Source: Microbacterium terrisoli | GTDB lineage: Bacteria; Actinomycetota; Actinomycetes; Actinomycetales; Microbacteriaceae | Reading direction: 5' to 3' | Assembly (NCBI RefSeq): GCF_030866805.1 | Contig: NZ_CP133019.1 | Span: forward strand, 186,001 to 250,000 | DNA: 64,000 nt | Notes under the pieces: model-generated | Databases searched by the model: none | Told to the model about the DNA's origin: nothing | Seen by the model: the letters and a program-made list of their open reading frames with translations, nothing else | Part shown: positions 45,899-54,929 of the stretch, one piece after another | Layout: every line of letters begins with the position of its first letter | Numbering within the stretch: position 1 is the first letter of the stretch | Translations under genes and position numbers: made by a program

Positions 45899-47674
45899 TC
45901 AGTGGTCGTCCAGCCGCAATTGCAGACTCAGCTCGTCGGCGTCGAGCTGGGCGAGGGCACGGCGCAGCGTCTCGGTTCTGTAGGTGCCGCCGTGGCTGAG
46001 CTCGCTGAGTCGCTGCCGCTGTGCGCGGATCGCCGCCAGTCGCAGTTCGAGCAGTTCTCCGGTGTCGATGGTGGACGGGAGCTCGGCGGCATCGGCGAAC
46101 CGTGCGGCCACGCCGGTGACGAACTCGGGCGGGAACGCGCTGCCGTCACGACGCTCGAGACTGCCGTCGTGCAGAGAGGATGCCGAGGCCTGCCGCAGCT
46201 GTTCGTCCAGCTCTCGCTGCTCTTGCGTGGCACCGGACGCGGCCGGGGTTTCGGCCAGATGGAGCACGCGCACGAGCGTCGGCAGCGTGAACCCCTGCAG
46301 CATGAGGCTGATCAGCGCGACCAGGAACGCGATGAACACGAGCAGCGCGCGATGGTCGATGCCCTCGCGCGGCAGGGTCTGCGCGGCGGCCAGCGTCACG
46401 ACGCCGCGCATGCCGGCCCACACCAGCACCGTGCCGTGGCGCCAGTTCAGCGGGCTCTTGCGGTAGTAGTCGATGTCGCCCAGCAGCTGGGTGACCCGGG
46501 CGCGCATCGTGCCGACCCAGCGCTGTGCCTGCGCCGGAGTGAGCACCCGGCCGAACGTGCCCAACCCGCGCTTGCCGGCGCCGAGCGGTGCTGGGCCGTG
46601 CGGCATCGGCTCGTCGCCGTTGGCGATCGCATCCAGGCGCCCGTTGAACGCCTGGAGTCGTTCCGGGTCGAGCCGTGCCGCGCGGCGGCCCGACGCCCAC
46701 ACCAAGAAGCTGACATATGCCGCCCGCACGACGATCACGATCAGCAGAGCCACCAGCGCCAGCCAGATGCCGTGCCACAGTCCACCCGATTCGGTGATGT
46801 TGGCCGTCACGATCTCGCGCAGCTCGAGACCCATCACCAAGAACACGGCGCCTTCGAGCACGAGCTCGACGGTGCGCCAGTTCATCCGGTCGCTCAGGCG
46901 CTGCTCGGGCGTGAGCAGACGCTGCGCGCCCTGGCCGGCGACGATGCCGGCGACGACCGCGGCCACCAGGCCCGATCCGCCGAGCTCTTCGGTGGGCACA
47001 TACACGAGGAACGGCACCGCGAAGCTGATCGCCGTGTTGGCCGCCGACCCGCCCACCCAGCCGCGCAGCTTCACGGCGAGCAGCCCCACCACGGCCCCCA
47101 GCACGAGCGCGCACACCACCGCCCAGACGAAAGAGCCGATCGCGCCCCAGATCGAGAAGCTGCCGGCGATCGCCACGATCGCCGTGCGCAGCAGCACGAG
47201 GGCCGTCGCGTCGTTGAGCAGACTCTCGCCCTCGAGCATCGTCACGACCCGTGGCGTGATGCCCAGACGTTTGGCGATCGAGGTCGCCACCGCGTCGGTC
47301 GGGCTCAGGATGGCGCCCAGCGCGATGCCGACCGGCAGCGGAATGCCCACGAGCCAGAAGAAGCCGCCCAGCGCCAGGGCGCTGACGACCACCAGCAGCA
47401 CGGCCAGACCCGAAATGGCCCGAAAATCGCGCCGGAACTCGATGGCGGGCACATTCACCGCAGCGGAGTACAGCAGAGGAGGCAGCACTCCGACGAGAAT
47501 CCACTCCGGAGGGATCGGCGGGATGTGCACCGCCGGGATCAACGAGATCACCAGACCGATCGCGACCAGCACCAGGGGCCCGGCCACTCCCCATCGCTCG
47601 GCGAGGGCGGTGACGACGGCGATCACCAGCACTGCCGCGACCGCGACCAGCAGCACGAGCAGCGTTCGGTCCAT
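45899..47674 (-). CDS. Na+/H+ antiporter (CPA1 family)
   Basis: The 591-residue protein has about 12 transmembrane segments in its first 410 residues and a charged cytoplasmic C-terminal region of about 180 residues. Motifs of CPA1 exchangers are clear: LPPLLYSAAVN, GAILSPTDAVATS with the ion-binding Asp, and EGESLLNDATALVLL. It exchanges monovalent cations for protons and helps hold pH and Na+ homeostasis. I place the start at the ATG at 47674 because AAAGGA precedes it on the minus strand and the protein then begins directly with the first transmembrane segment. A longer in-frame reading adds a charged stretch of 19 residues. It is divergent from the metallopeptidase gene. Confidence 0.92.
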   Translation of the reverse strand: MDRTLLVLLVAVAAVLVIAVVTALAERWGVAGPLVLVAIGLVISLIPAVHIPPIPPEWILVGVLPPLLYSAAVNVPAIEFRRDFRAISGLAVLLVVVSALALGGFFWLVGIPLPVGIALGAILSPTDAVATSIAKRLGITPRVVTMLEGESLLNDATALVLLRTAIVAIAGSFSIWGAIGSFVWAVVCALVLGAVVGLLAVKLRGWVGGSAANTAISFAVPFLVYVPTEELGGSGLVAAVVAGIVAGQGAQRLLTPEQRLSDRMNWRTVELVLEGAVFLVMGLELREIVTANITESGGLWHGIWLALVALLIVIVVRAAYVSFLVWASGRRAARLDPERLQAFNGRLDAIANGDEPMPHGPAPLGAGKRGLGTFGRVLTPAQAQRWVGTMRARVTQLLGDIDYYRKSPLNWRHGTVLVWAGMRGVVTLAAAQTLPREGIDHRALLVFIAFLVALISLMLQGFTLPTLVRVLHLAETPAASGATQEQRELDEQLRQASASSLHDGSLERRDGSAFPPEFVTGVAARFADAAELPSTIDTGELLELRLAAIRAQRQRLSELSHGGTYRTETLRRALAQLDADELSLQLRLDDH

Positions 47675-47828
47675 GTGCGCACCTGTCCTTTCGCGTCGGG
47701 ATCCGGACCGGCCACGGCCCGTCTGCGCCACGGTTCGAGCATGCCGATGGAGGCATGTCCGTGCCGAGCCTATTCGCTGTCGGTGACGGCGCGCAGGCCG
47801 GGATATCGCCCAGAGTGCATCGCCGCGA

Positions 47829-47834
47829 TACCGT
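47829..47834 (+). promoter_or_regulatory. -10 box of the metallopeptidase gene (leaderless)
   Basis: TACCGT ends 7 nt before the ATG at 47842, and no Shine-Dalgarno lies between. This supports that start over upstream in-frame codons. Confidence 0.5.
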
Positions 47835-47841
47835 AGTCCAC

Positions 47842-48720
47842 ATGACGTTCAATGAAAATGCGAACGTCGGGGGGAGCAAAGCTCGTCGCCGTGGCGCCGG
47901 GATCGCCGTGGCCGGGGGAGGTGTGGCCGGTCTCGGTGTTGTCGTCGTGCTGCTGTTGAACCTTCTCACCGGCGGCGATCTGTCGGGCCTGCTCGGAGAC
48001 GGTACGCAGGTCCAGACCGGGGGCGGCTCGGATGAGGGGGCGGTCGAGGGCTGCCGCACCGGAGCCGATGCCAACCGCGACGACACATGCCGGCTGGCCG
48101 CGACATCCACGATGCTCGATGAATACTGGGGCACCTACATCAAGGGATATCAGGATGCCGGTCTGGTGATCGTGGACGGGTCCACCCCGACGCCGTGCGG
48201 TACGGCATCCAACGCCACCGGGCCGTTCTATTGCCCGGGGGATGCCACCGTGTACATCGACCCGGCGTTCTTCTCGGTGCTGCACCAGCAGTTCGGCGCC
48301 ACAAGCGGCAACCTCGCGCAGATGTATGTGCTCGCCCACGAATACGGGCATCACGTGCAAGACATCACCGGCATCATGCAGAAGTATCCGAACAACGGCA
48401 CCGGACCCGCGAGCAACGGGGTGCGCACGGAGCTGCAGGCAGACTGCTTCGCCGGCGCATGGGTCCAGGATGCCGCAGGTCAGAAGGACGCCGCTGGGGT
48501 GGCCTATATCAAAGAGCCGACCCAGGCGCAGATCGACGATGCGTTGAATGCTGCAGCCTCGGTCGGTGACGACCACATCCAGAAAGAGGCGACGGGCCGG
48601 GTCAACCCCGAATCGTGGACGCACGGATCGAGCGCACAGCGTGTGCGCTGGTTCACCGCCGGCTATCGCGACGGGGTGAACGCGTGCGACACGTTCTCCG
48701 TCGCGGGAGGTGACCTGTGA
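47842..48720 (+). CDS. neutral zinc metallopeptidase (YpfJ-like)
   Basis: The 292-residue protein has a short cytoplasmic N-terminus, one transmembrane helix at about 19-42 and an outer peptidase domain. HEYGHH at 166-171 supplies the zinc-binding HExxH, and ELQADCFAGAW further on gives the third acidic ligand. Cys residues (GCRTGAD, DTCRLAA, YCPGD) may form disulfides outside the cell. This family (putative neutral zinc metallopeptidase, PF04228 type) is widespread and poorly characterised. The start is chosen for the leaderless -10 spacing. It overlaps the next gene by four bases (GTGA), so the two peptidases are co-translated. Confidence 0.92.
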   Translation: MTFNENANVGGSKARRRGAGIAVAGGGVAGLGVVVVLLLNLLTGGDLSGLLGDGTQVQTGGGSDEGAVEGCRTGADANRDDTCRLAATSTMLDEYWGTYIKGYQDAGLVIVDGSTPTPCGTASNATGPFYCPGDATVYIDPAFFSVLHQQFGATSGNLAQMYVLAHEYGHHVQDITGIMQKYPNNGTGPASNGVRTELQADCFAGAWVQDAAGQKDAAGVAYIKEPTQAQIDDALNAAASVGDDHIQKEATGRVNPESWTHGSSAQRVRWFTAGYRDGVNACDTFSVAGGDL

Positions 48721-49700
48721 GCGCATCCGACCACTTCGACGGCATCCTCTACCCGTCGATCGAGCCGTACGAGACCGGCATGCTGCTCGTCGGCGACGGC
48801 AACCGCGTGTACTGGGAGCAGAGCGGCAATCCGAGCGGCAAGCCCGTCGTCTTTCTGCACGGGGGACCGGGCGGCGGCACGAGTGCGTGGCAGCGCCGCT
48901 TCTTCGACCCGGAGAAGTACCGCATCGTGCTGGTCGACCAGCGCGGGTGCGGCAAGTCGACGCCGCACGCCTCCGAGCCCGGGACCTCGCTGCGATTCAA
49001 CACGACCTGGCATCTCGTCGCCGATCTCGAGCTGCTGCGGCGCAACCTGGGCATCGAGAGGTGGCAGGTGTTCGGCGGCTCATGGGGGAGCGCCCTCGCC
49101 CTCGCGTATGCGCAGGCGCACCCCGCCTCGGTGAGCGAACTCGTGCTGCGCGGCGTCTTCACACTGCGCCGCCACGAGCTGGAGTGGTTCTACGAGGGCG
49201 GGGCGAGTGTCGTGTTCCCCGACCTGTGGGAGGAGTTCATCGCTCCTATCCCGCTGCTCGAACGCTCGCGGATGATCGAGGCGTATCACCGGCGGCTCAT
49301 CGACCCGGATCCGGCCGTGCATGTGCCGGCCGCGGTCGCCTGGACCCGGTGGGAAGCCGAGACCGTCACGCTGCGGCCCGATCCGGATCGAGTGGCGGAT
49401 GCCGTCGAGCCCGAGCACGCGGTCGCCTTCGCGCGCATCGAGAACCATTACTTCATGCAGAGCGGCTGGTTCCGCGAGGGACAGCTCATCGATGGTGCGA
49501 CCGCGCTGCGCGACATACCCGGGGTCATCGTGCAGGGACGCTATGACATGTGCACGCCGATCATGACGGCGTGGGATCTGCATCGCGCGTGGCCGCAGTC
49601 CGAGCTCGTGATCGTGCCCGATGCGGGCCATTCGGCGTCCGAGCCCGGTATCGCCCGCGCGCTGCGTGACGCGACCGACCTGTTCGCCCGCGACGCCTGA
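48717..49700 (+). CDS. pip: prolyl aminopeptidase
   Basis: The 327-residue cytoplasmic enzyme removes N-terminal proline from peptides. HGGPGGG at about 48-54 is the oxyanion motif, Ser122 in FGGSWGSALALAYAQAHP is the nucleophile, and the acid/base lie in RYDMCTPI and DAGHSASEPG. The family marker DQRGCGKSTPHA is complete. The length matches known prolyl iminopeptidases. GTG overlaps the metallopeptidase stop codon, so the pair is coupled; together they could degrade and recycle Pro-containing peptides. Confidence 0.94.
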   Translation: MSASDHFDGILYPSIEPYETGMLLVGDGNRVYWEQSGNPSGKPVVFLHGGPGGGTSAWQRRFFDPEKYRIVLVDQRGCGKSTPHASEPGTSLRFNTTWHLVADLELLRRNLGIERWQVFGGSWGSALALAYAQAHPASVSELVLRGVFTLRRHELEWFYEGGASVVFPDLWEEFIAPIPLLERSRMIEAYHRRLIDPDPAVHVPAAVAWTRWEAETVTLRPDPDRVADAVEPEHAVAFARIENHYFMQSGWFREGQLIDGATALRDIPGVIVQGRYDMCTPIMTAWDLHRAWPQSELVIVPDAGHSASEPGIARALRDATDLFARDA

Positions 49701-49777
49701 CACCTCGACATCCCCTCGCCTCGGCCTCGCGCTCGGCCACGCGTTCGCCCCCGCGACCCCGGAATTTCGGCGAGACA

Positions 49778-49830
49778 GGGCATTCTTGGTGAAACCCATG
49801 ACCTCGTCCCCGGTCTCACCAATAATCCCC
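49778..49830. repeat. palindromic intergenic repeat, copy A
   Basis: Arms GGGCATTCTTGGTGAAACC and GGTCTCACCAATAATCCCC pair at 16 of 19 positions around a 15-nt loop (CATGACCTCGTCCCC). A second copy with the same arms and loop type is near 61.6 kb. It lies between the convergent prolyl aminopeptidase and GMC oxidoreductase genes. It looks like a REP- or MITE-like element of this genome. Confidence 0.75.
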
Positions 49831-49839
49831 TGGCTCGAC

Positions 49840-49876
49840 GGTTGGGGGGTCGGTCGGTGGTTGGGGGGTCGGTCGG
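49840..49876. repeat. 18-bp G-rich direct repeat
   Basis: GGTTGGGGGGTCGGTCGG occurs twice with a 19-base period, right after the palindromic repeat, and is followed by further CGGTCGG units. The G runs could form a quadruplex on the plus strand. Confidence 0.75.
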
Positions 49877-49951
49877 CGGTCGGGCAGTCGGGCGGTCGGT
49901 GCGCGAGGCCCCGCGCCCGCGGCCGGGGCACCCGCAACCCGCCGAACCCGC

Positions 49952-51616
49952 TCAGCGGCCGCGGCCGGCGCGCACGAGGTCGGCGGCGACCTCGCCGATC
50001 ACGATCGACGGCGCATTCGTGTGGCCGCGGATGATCCTCGGCATGACCGAGGCGTCCGCCACACGCAGGGCCTCGACGCCGCGCACGCGCAGCTGAGGGT
50101 CGACGACGGATGCCGCATCCTGCCCCATGCGTGCCGTTCCGACCGGGTGGTACAGCGTGTGCGAGTAGCCGTGCAGCGAGACGCGTGCCCGCTCGTCGGG
50201 CGACATCGCCTCGCCGCCGGCGGGCAGCACCCAGCCGCCGGTGGTCACCGCCCGCAGCGCGGCGGTGTCGATCAGCCGTTCGCACACGGCGAGTCCGGCG
50301 AGCATCGTCCGCTCGTCCACGCCGTCGGGGTCGGACAGATACGCCGGGTCGATCAGCGGCGCAGCAGTGGGGTCTGTCGATGCCAGCCGCACGGTGCCGC
50401 GGCTGCGCGGCTGCTGGAGGATCGCCCCGACCGTGAGCCCTTCGGCGGGCAGCGGCACGAGACCCTCCCCGACATAGGGCGCCGTGGCGAAGATGATCTC
50501 GATGTCGGGGAGCGGCGCGGCCATCCCGGCCTCGTCTGCCACCTCGGTGCGCACGAACCCGTAGGCCTCGGCCACGTTGGAGGTCAGCATCCCGCGTCTG
50601 CGTGTGAGATACGCGATCAGCTGCGCGGGCGTCTGGGCACCGAACAGCGTGCCGCCGCGCGCGGCCGGAGCGAGACCGGAGACCAGGTGATCCTGCAGAT
50701 TCGCGCCGACTTCGGATGCATCCACGACGATCGCGATGCCGTGTTCGGACAGGTGTGCGGCCGGGCCGATGCCCGAAAGCTGCAGCAGCTGCGGGGTGTT
50801 CACCGCCCCGCCGCACAGGATCACTTCACGCCGCGCGAGTGCATGTCGCGTGATGCCGTCGATCTCGACGTACACCCCCGTCGCGCGCCGACCCGCGAAA
50901 GTCACCCGGCGCACGAGCGCTCCGGTCACGACCCGCAGGTTGCGTCGGCCCCGTGCCGGTCGCAGGTAGGCGTCGGCGGTGGATGCCCGTGCCCCGCGAT
51001 GGTGGGTCACCATGGTCTGCGAGAAGCCCTGGCCGTCGGGCAGGTTCGGCGGGGTGACCGGGTAGCCCGCCTCGCGCGCCGCATCGAGGAATGCCGCCGT
51101 GTGCGGGCGCGGATCGCGCTGATGCTCGACCGGCTGCGCGCCGGTGGTGCCCTGCGTGGGGTCCGCGGCATCCTGCGTCTTCTCCACCCGGCGGAAGTAC
51201 GGCACCAGCGCCTGCCACGACCATGCCGACCCCGCCTCGCGGGCCCATCCGTCGTAGTCGGCGGCGAAGCCGCGCACCCACATCATCGCGTTCAGCGACG
51301 ACGAGCCGCCCAGCGTCTTGCCACGCGGCCAGAAGACCGTGCGGCCGTCCAGGTGCGGCTGCGGAACGGTGTCGTAGTTCCAGTCGTACCGGCCGCGGAA
51401 CAGCTTCGAGAACGCGGCCGGCACGTGCAGCTCCATGGCCTTGTCGGGCCCGCCGGCTTCGAGCAGCAGCACGGTCGCGTGGGGATCCTCGGTCAGGCGC
51501 GCGGCCAGGGCGGCGCCTGCCGACCCGGCCCCCACGATGACGTAGTCGGCCTCGAGCGCCCCGGCGCCTGCGCCCGATCCGGTCCCCGAGCCGGCGGAGC
51601 GGAACGACCGGCTCAT
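49952..51616 (-). CDS. GMC-family FAD oxidoreductase (choline dehydrogenase-like)
   Basis: The 554-residue flavoenzyme oxidises an alcohol to an aldehyde. The FAD-binding motif VIVGAGSAGAALAARL lies near the N-terminus after a Gly/Ser-rich start. GKTLGGSSSLNAMMWVRG is GMC signature 1 and CGGAVNTPQLLQLSGIGP is signature 2. The catalytic pair is His in LYHPVGTARMG and His/Asn in IIRGHTNAPSIVIGE. The ATG overlaps the aldehyde dehydrogenase stop (ATGA), so the alcohol-to-aldehyde-to-acid sequence is encoded as a coupled pair. Choline is possible, but many GMC enzymes use other alcohols and the substrate is not determined by sequence. Confidence 0.92.
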   Translation of the reverse strand: MSRSFRSAGSGTGSGAGAGALEADYVIVGAGSAGAALAARLTEDPHATVLLLEAGGPDKAMELHVPAAFSKLFRGRYDWNYDTVPQPHLDGRTVFWPRGKTLGGSSSLNAMMWVRGFAADYDGWAREAGSAWSWQALVPYFRRVEKTQDAADPTQGTTGAQPVEHQRDPRPHTAAFLDAAREAGYPVTPPNLPDGQGFSQTMVTHHRGARASTADAYLRPARGRRNLRVVTGALVRRVTFAGRRATGVYVEIDGITRHALARREVILCGGAVNTPQLLQLSGIGPAAHLSEHGIAIVVDASEVGANLQDHLVSGLAPAARGGTLFGAQTPAQLIAYLTRRRGMLTSNVAEAYGFVRTEVADEAGMAAPLPDIEIIFATAPYVGEGLVPLPAEGLTVGAILQQPRSRGTVRLASTDPTAAPLIDPAYLSDPDGVDERTMLAGLAVCERLIDTAALRAVTTGGWVLPAGGEAMSPDERARVSLHGYSHTLYHPVGTARMGQDAASVVDPQLRVRGVEALRVADASVMPRIIRGHTNAPSIVIGEVAADLVRAGRGR

Positions 51617-53544
51617 GACCGCATCGCCTTCGCGAGCGTGGCGGCAAGGCCCCGCACGCTGTGGTCCATGTGCCAGCGGGTCAGGCCCTCGGCCACCGCC
51701 GTGCCCGTGCGCGAATCGACGAACCACGGCGGCTTGGGCAGTGCCGAGAAGCGGTTGCCAGCGCCCACCGAACGGGGGAACGGACGGAACGGCCCGCGCA
51801 TGACCGAACGCTCCACCCGGTCCAGCAGCAGCGTGTTGTGCACGACGCCGATGCCGCTGGAGACGTCCTCGAGCGTGGCTCCGGGGAACGCACCCCACGA
51901 CAGGACGGGGGTGGCGAACACGATGCCGGTCCAAGCGTTGATCGCGATGCCGCCGTAGCGCAGGTCGGCGATGGCACGCTCGAACCCGTCGCCGAGCGCA
52001 CGCTGGGTGGCCGGGTCGATCAGCACGTTCGCGCCGAGGGTCCCCGCGAGTCTGTCGTTCGCGTGCGCGACCGCGGCATCGAGGAACTCCTGGCCGTTGC
52101 CGCCCAGTTCGACCACACCCAGCACCGGTGCGAAGTACTCGGTGGTCTCCAGAGCTGTCGCCACGCCCGGGCCCGCGCCCGTGGCGTCCACCTCGACCAG
52201 CGCCCGCGTGCGGTCGGCCGACCATGTGGCGTCCGGATAATCCGCGGCTGCGGCATCCATCTTCCGTTCGCTGTTGGGGTACCAGACCGGGCGCCGCGGG
52301 GCGTCGGCGTAGGCGGTGCGCAGCGCCTGCAGAAAAGCGTCGCGCTGCGGCCAGTCGCGGCTGACGATCACGACCTGGCCCGCGATGCAGTTGTGGCCGC
52401 TGTTGTGCAGCCGCATGGTCGCGATGTGGGATGCCTGATACGCGAGGTCTGCGTCGCTCCAGTCGCCGGGCACCACGATGATCGGCGAGACGCCGCCCAG
52501 CTCCGCCGTGATGGGCGTGGTCAGTTTCGGGTCGTCGGCCTTCTTGCGCCGCTTCGCCTCGGCGCCGGTGCCCCACACGATCGCGTCGAACGTCGTCGCC
52601 GACCCCGTGATGTGGATGTGCTCGATCGCCGGATGCTCAGTCAGGTACGCCCCGACATCCCCGCCGCCGCGGACGATGCGCAGGAACCCCGGCTCGATCA
52701 ACGGCGCCAGCGCCCGCTCGAACACCGGTACCAGCGGGTCCTGTGTCGGGTTGACCTTCAGGACGCTGACGCGGTTGCCCGCCAGCAGCTCATAGAACAC
52801 GTCGAGCACGGGAATCGCGGTGATGTTGCCGGCGCCCAGCACGAGTCCGACCGTCGTGTCGGGGGTGGGATGCCGCGGCCCGTGCCGTTGCGCGAGGCCT
52901 GCGGCATCCTTCGCCTCGGCGAGGGTCGCGCCCGGCTCGAGCCAGATCTCGCCGGTGAAGCCCGACAGCAGCACGTTGTCCAGCGCGTGGGTCGGGAAGA
53001 CGTGTGCGCGCACCCGGCCCCCGGGGGCGATGTCGGTCTTGACGCCGTCGAGGGGGCTCGCGCCGTCGGCCAGCGTGCGCAGGGTCGCGATGTATCCGTC
53101 GATGGCCCCGAGCACGGCATACGGGCCTGAGAGCCACTCCTCGCCGACCAACGGGTGATGGGCGTTCAGGCCCTTGCTGCGGGCCGCGGTCATGGCCCAT
53201 TCTTCGGCGCACGCGACGACGGTCGCGCGCACGCGCTCGAACAGCCGCGCGCGCTGCTCGAGCGTCAAGTGCGTCCACGACCGGGCGCCGGTGCGCACCG
53301 CCTCGACGGCGGCATCGAGCGCCTGCCGTACGTCGGAGTCGATGGATGCCGCGGCCTGCCCGACTGCGGTCTTCGCAGGAGCCTTCCTGTTCGAAGCCCC
53401 GTCTACTGGGGCCTTCTTTGCTGGGGCTGTCTTCGCGGGCGCCTTGTTCGCGGGGGCCTTCTTGGCGGCTGCCGCGGGACGCTTGCCGCTCGCGCTCGCC
53501 TTCTCGCTCTCGGACGGCTGGGGACTGTTCGCGGGTGCGGGCAC
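51613..53544 (-). CDS. aldehyde dehydrogenase with Lys/Ala/Pro-rich N-terminal tail
   Basis: The 643-residue protein is an NAD(P)-dependent aldehyde dehydrogenase: the general base Glu is in TAELGGVSPIIVV and the nucleophilic Cys in SGHNCIAGQVV. The first 65 residues or so are a basic low-complexity tail with KKAPANKAPAKTAPAKKAP, like the histone H1-type tails seen on some actinobacterial DNA-binding proteins. The catalytic part is about 575 residues, longer than the usual 480-500, and belongs to a less common subgroup. GTG 53544 is chosen because AAGGAG lies 6 nt upstream. It precedes and overlaps the GMC oxidoreductase gene, which would make its aldehyde substrate. Confidence 0.88.
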   Translation of the reverse strand: MPAPANSPQPSESEKASASGKRPAAAAKKAPANKAPAKTAPAKKAPVDGASNRKAPAKTAVGQAAASIDSDVRQALDAAVEAVRTGARSWTHLTLEQRARLFERVRATVVACAEEWAMTAARSKGLNAHHPLVGEEWLSGPYAVLGAIDGYIATLRTLADGASPLDGVKTDIAPGGRVRAHVFPTHALDNVLLSGFTGEIWLEPGATLAEAKDAAGLAQRHGPRHPTPDTTVGLVLGAGNITAIPVLDVFYELLAGNRVSVLKVNPTQDPLVPVFERALAPLIEPGFLRIVRGGGDVGAYLTEHPAIEHIHITGSATTFDAIVWGTGAEAKRRKKADDPKLTTPITAELGGVSPIIVVPGDWSDADLAYQASHIATMRLHNSGHNCIAGQVVIVSRDWPQRDAFLQALRTAYADAPRRPVWYPNSERKMDAAAADYPDATWSADRTRALVEVDATGAGPGVATALETTEYFAPVLGVVELGGNGQEFLDAAVAHANDRLAGTLGANVLIDPATQRALGDGFERAIADLRYGGIAINAWTGIVFATPVLSWGAFPGATLEDVSSGIGVVHNTLLLDRVERSVMRGPFRPFPRSVGAGNRFSALPKPPWFVDSRTGTAVAEGLTRWHMDHSVRGLAATLAKAMRS

Positions 53545-53569
53545 GTCGCTCTCCTTCGGGCGGGATCTC

Positions 53570-53575
53570 AGTCTA
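53570..53575 (-). promoter_or_regulatory. -10 box of the aldehyde dehydrogenase/GMC operon
   Basis: TAGACT on the minus strand predicts a short leader containing the AAGGAG ribosome site, so this pair can be transcribed separately from the kynurenine genes upstream. Confidence 0.45.
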
Positions 53576-53666
53576 CGCGTGGCACGGCGTACCACCGCCA
53601 CTGCGACCCCGTCGCTCTGGCACACGCTGCGGGGGCCCGGATCGGCCCGCCTCACCGCACCGCGGC

Positions 53667-54929
53667 TCAGTCGAGCGCGCGGAGCGCGGCGGCGACCTTC
53701 ACCAGGCCGTCGGCGACCTCGGCGAACGACGTCGACAGCGGCGACAGCCCGATCCGCAGCCCGCCCGGGTCGCGGTAGTCGGGGATCACGTCCTGCTCCC
53801 ACAGACGTGCGGTCACCGCGCGCATCGCGGGGTGCGACAGGGTCACATGTCCACCGCGCTGAGCGGCATCCCGCGGCGAAGCCACCGTGACCCCGAGCGG
53901 TGCGAGCCATGCGTCGGTGAGCCGGATCGCGAACTCGGTGAGCGCGACCGACTTCTCGCGCACGGCGTCCATCCCGACCGACTCGATCAGCGCCAGCATG
54001 TCGCGCATGCCGAGCATCGCCGTGATCGGCGGCGTGCCCGACAGAAAGCGCCGCATCCCGGGTCCGGACGCATACTCCGGGCCCATCGCGAACACGTCGG
54101 CGGCGCCCATCCATCCCTGCACGGGCTGATGCAGCGCGCTCTGGTGCCGTGCGGCGACGTACGCGAACGCCGGCGAGCCGGGCCCGCCGTTGAGGTACTT
54201 GTAGGTGCAGCCGACCGCGAGGTCGAATCCCCACGCGTCAGCCGAGATGGGCACGGCTCCGATCGAGTGGCAGAGGTCCCAGACGATGAGGGCGCCGGCC
54301 TCGTGCGCGATCGCCGTCAATGCTGCAGCATTCGCCAGATATCCCGACCGGTAGGCGATGTGGCTGAGCAGCACGACCGCCGTCCGCGGCCCGACGGCTG
54401 CCCGCAGTGCGTCGGCAGTCACCCCGGCGGCGAGGTCGGCCGCGATCCACCGCACGACGCCGCCGCGCTCCGCGGCGATGCCCTCGACCACATACCGGTC
54501 GGTGGGAAAGTTGTCGCGATCGACCACGATCTCCACACGATCCGGGTCGGCAGCGTGCGCGAAATCGAACGCCGCGCGCACGAGCTTGTACAGCAGCACG
54601 GTCGTCGAGTCGCCGACCACGGTCTGTCCGGGTGCGGCGCCCAGCGCGATGCGCGCGATGTCGTCGCCGACAGCGAACGGCGCCGCCATCCACTGCTCGT
54701 CCCATCCGCGGATCAGACGCGCGCCCCAATCCTCGCGCACGAAGGCGGCGGCGTGCTCGGCGGTGACTCGCAGCGGTCGGCCGAGCGAATTGCCGTCGAA
54801 GTAGACGAGGGGTGTCTCAGACCCGACGAACGCGTCGCGATGCGCGCGCAGCGGGTCGGCCGCATCGAGGGCGGATGCCTCGGCCCGCACCTCGTCGAGG
54901 GTTGGCGCCGATGCGCCCTCAGTACTCAT
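53667..54929 (-). CDS. kynU: kynureninase
   Basis: The 420-residue PLP enzyme splits kynurenine to anthranilate and alanine. The fold-type I features are clear: FDGNSLGRPL near the start, WDLCHSIGAVPI with the cofactor Asp, and GCTYKYLNGGPGSPAF with the PLP Lys. The C-terminal SPLSTSFAEV region follows. The start overlaps the end of the amidohydrolase gene by about 11 bases. It is the last gene of a tryptophan-to-anthranilate operon that begins with tryptophan dioxygenase. Confidence 0.96.
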   Translation of the reverse strand: MSTEGASAPTLDEVRAEASALDAADPLRAHRDAFVGSETPLVYFDGNSLGRPLRVTAEHAAAFVREDWGARLIRGWDEQWMAAPFAVGDDIARIALGAAPGQTVVGDSTTVLLYKLVRAAFDFAHAADPDRVEIVVDRDNFPTDRYVVEGIAAERGGVVRWIAADLAAGVTADALRAAVGPRTAVVLLSHIAYRSGYLANAAALTAIAHEAGALIVWDLCHSIGAVPISADAWGFDLAVGCTYKYLNGGPGSPAFAYVAARHQSALHQPVQGWMGAADVFAMGPEYASGPGMRRFLSGTPPITAMLGMRDMLALIESVGMDAVREKSVALTEFAIRLTDAWLAPLGVTVASPRDAAQRGGHVTLSHPAMRAVTARLWEQDVIPDYRDPGGLRIGLSPLSTSFAEVADGLVKVAAALRALD

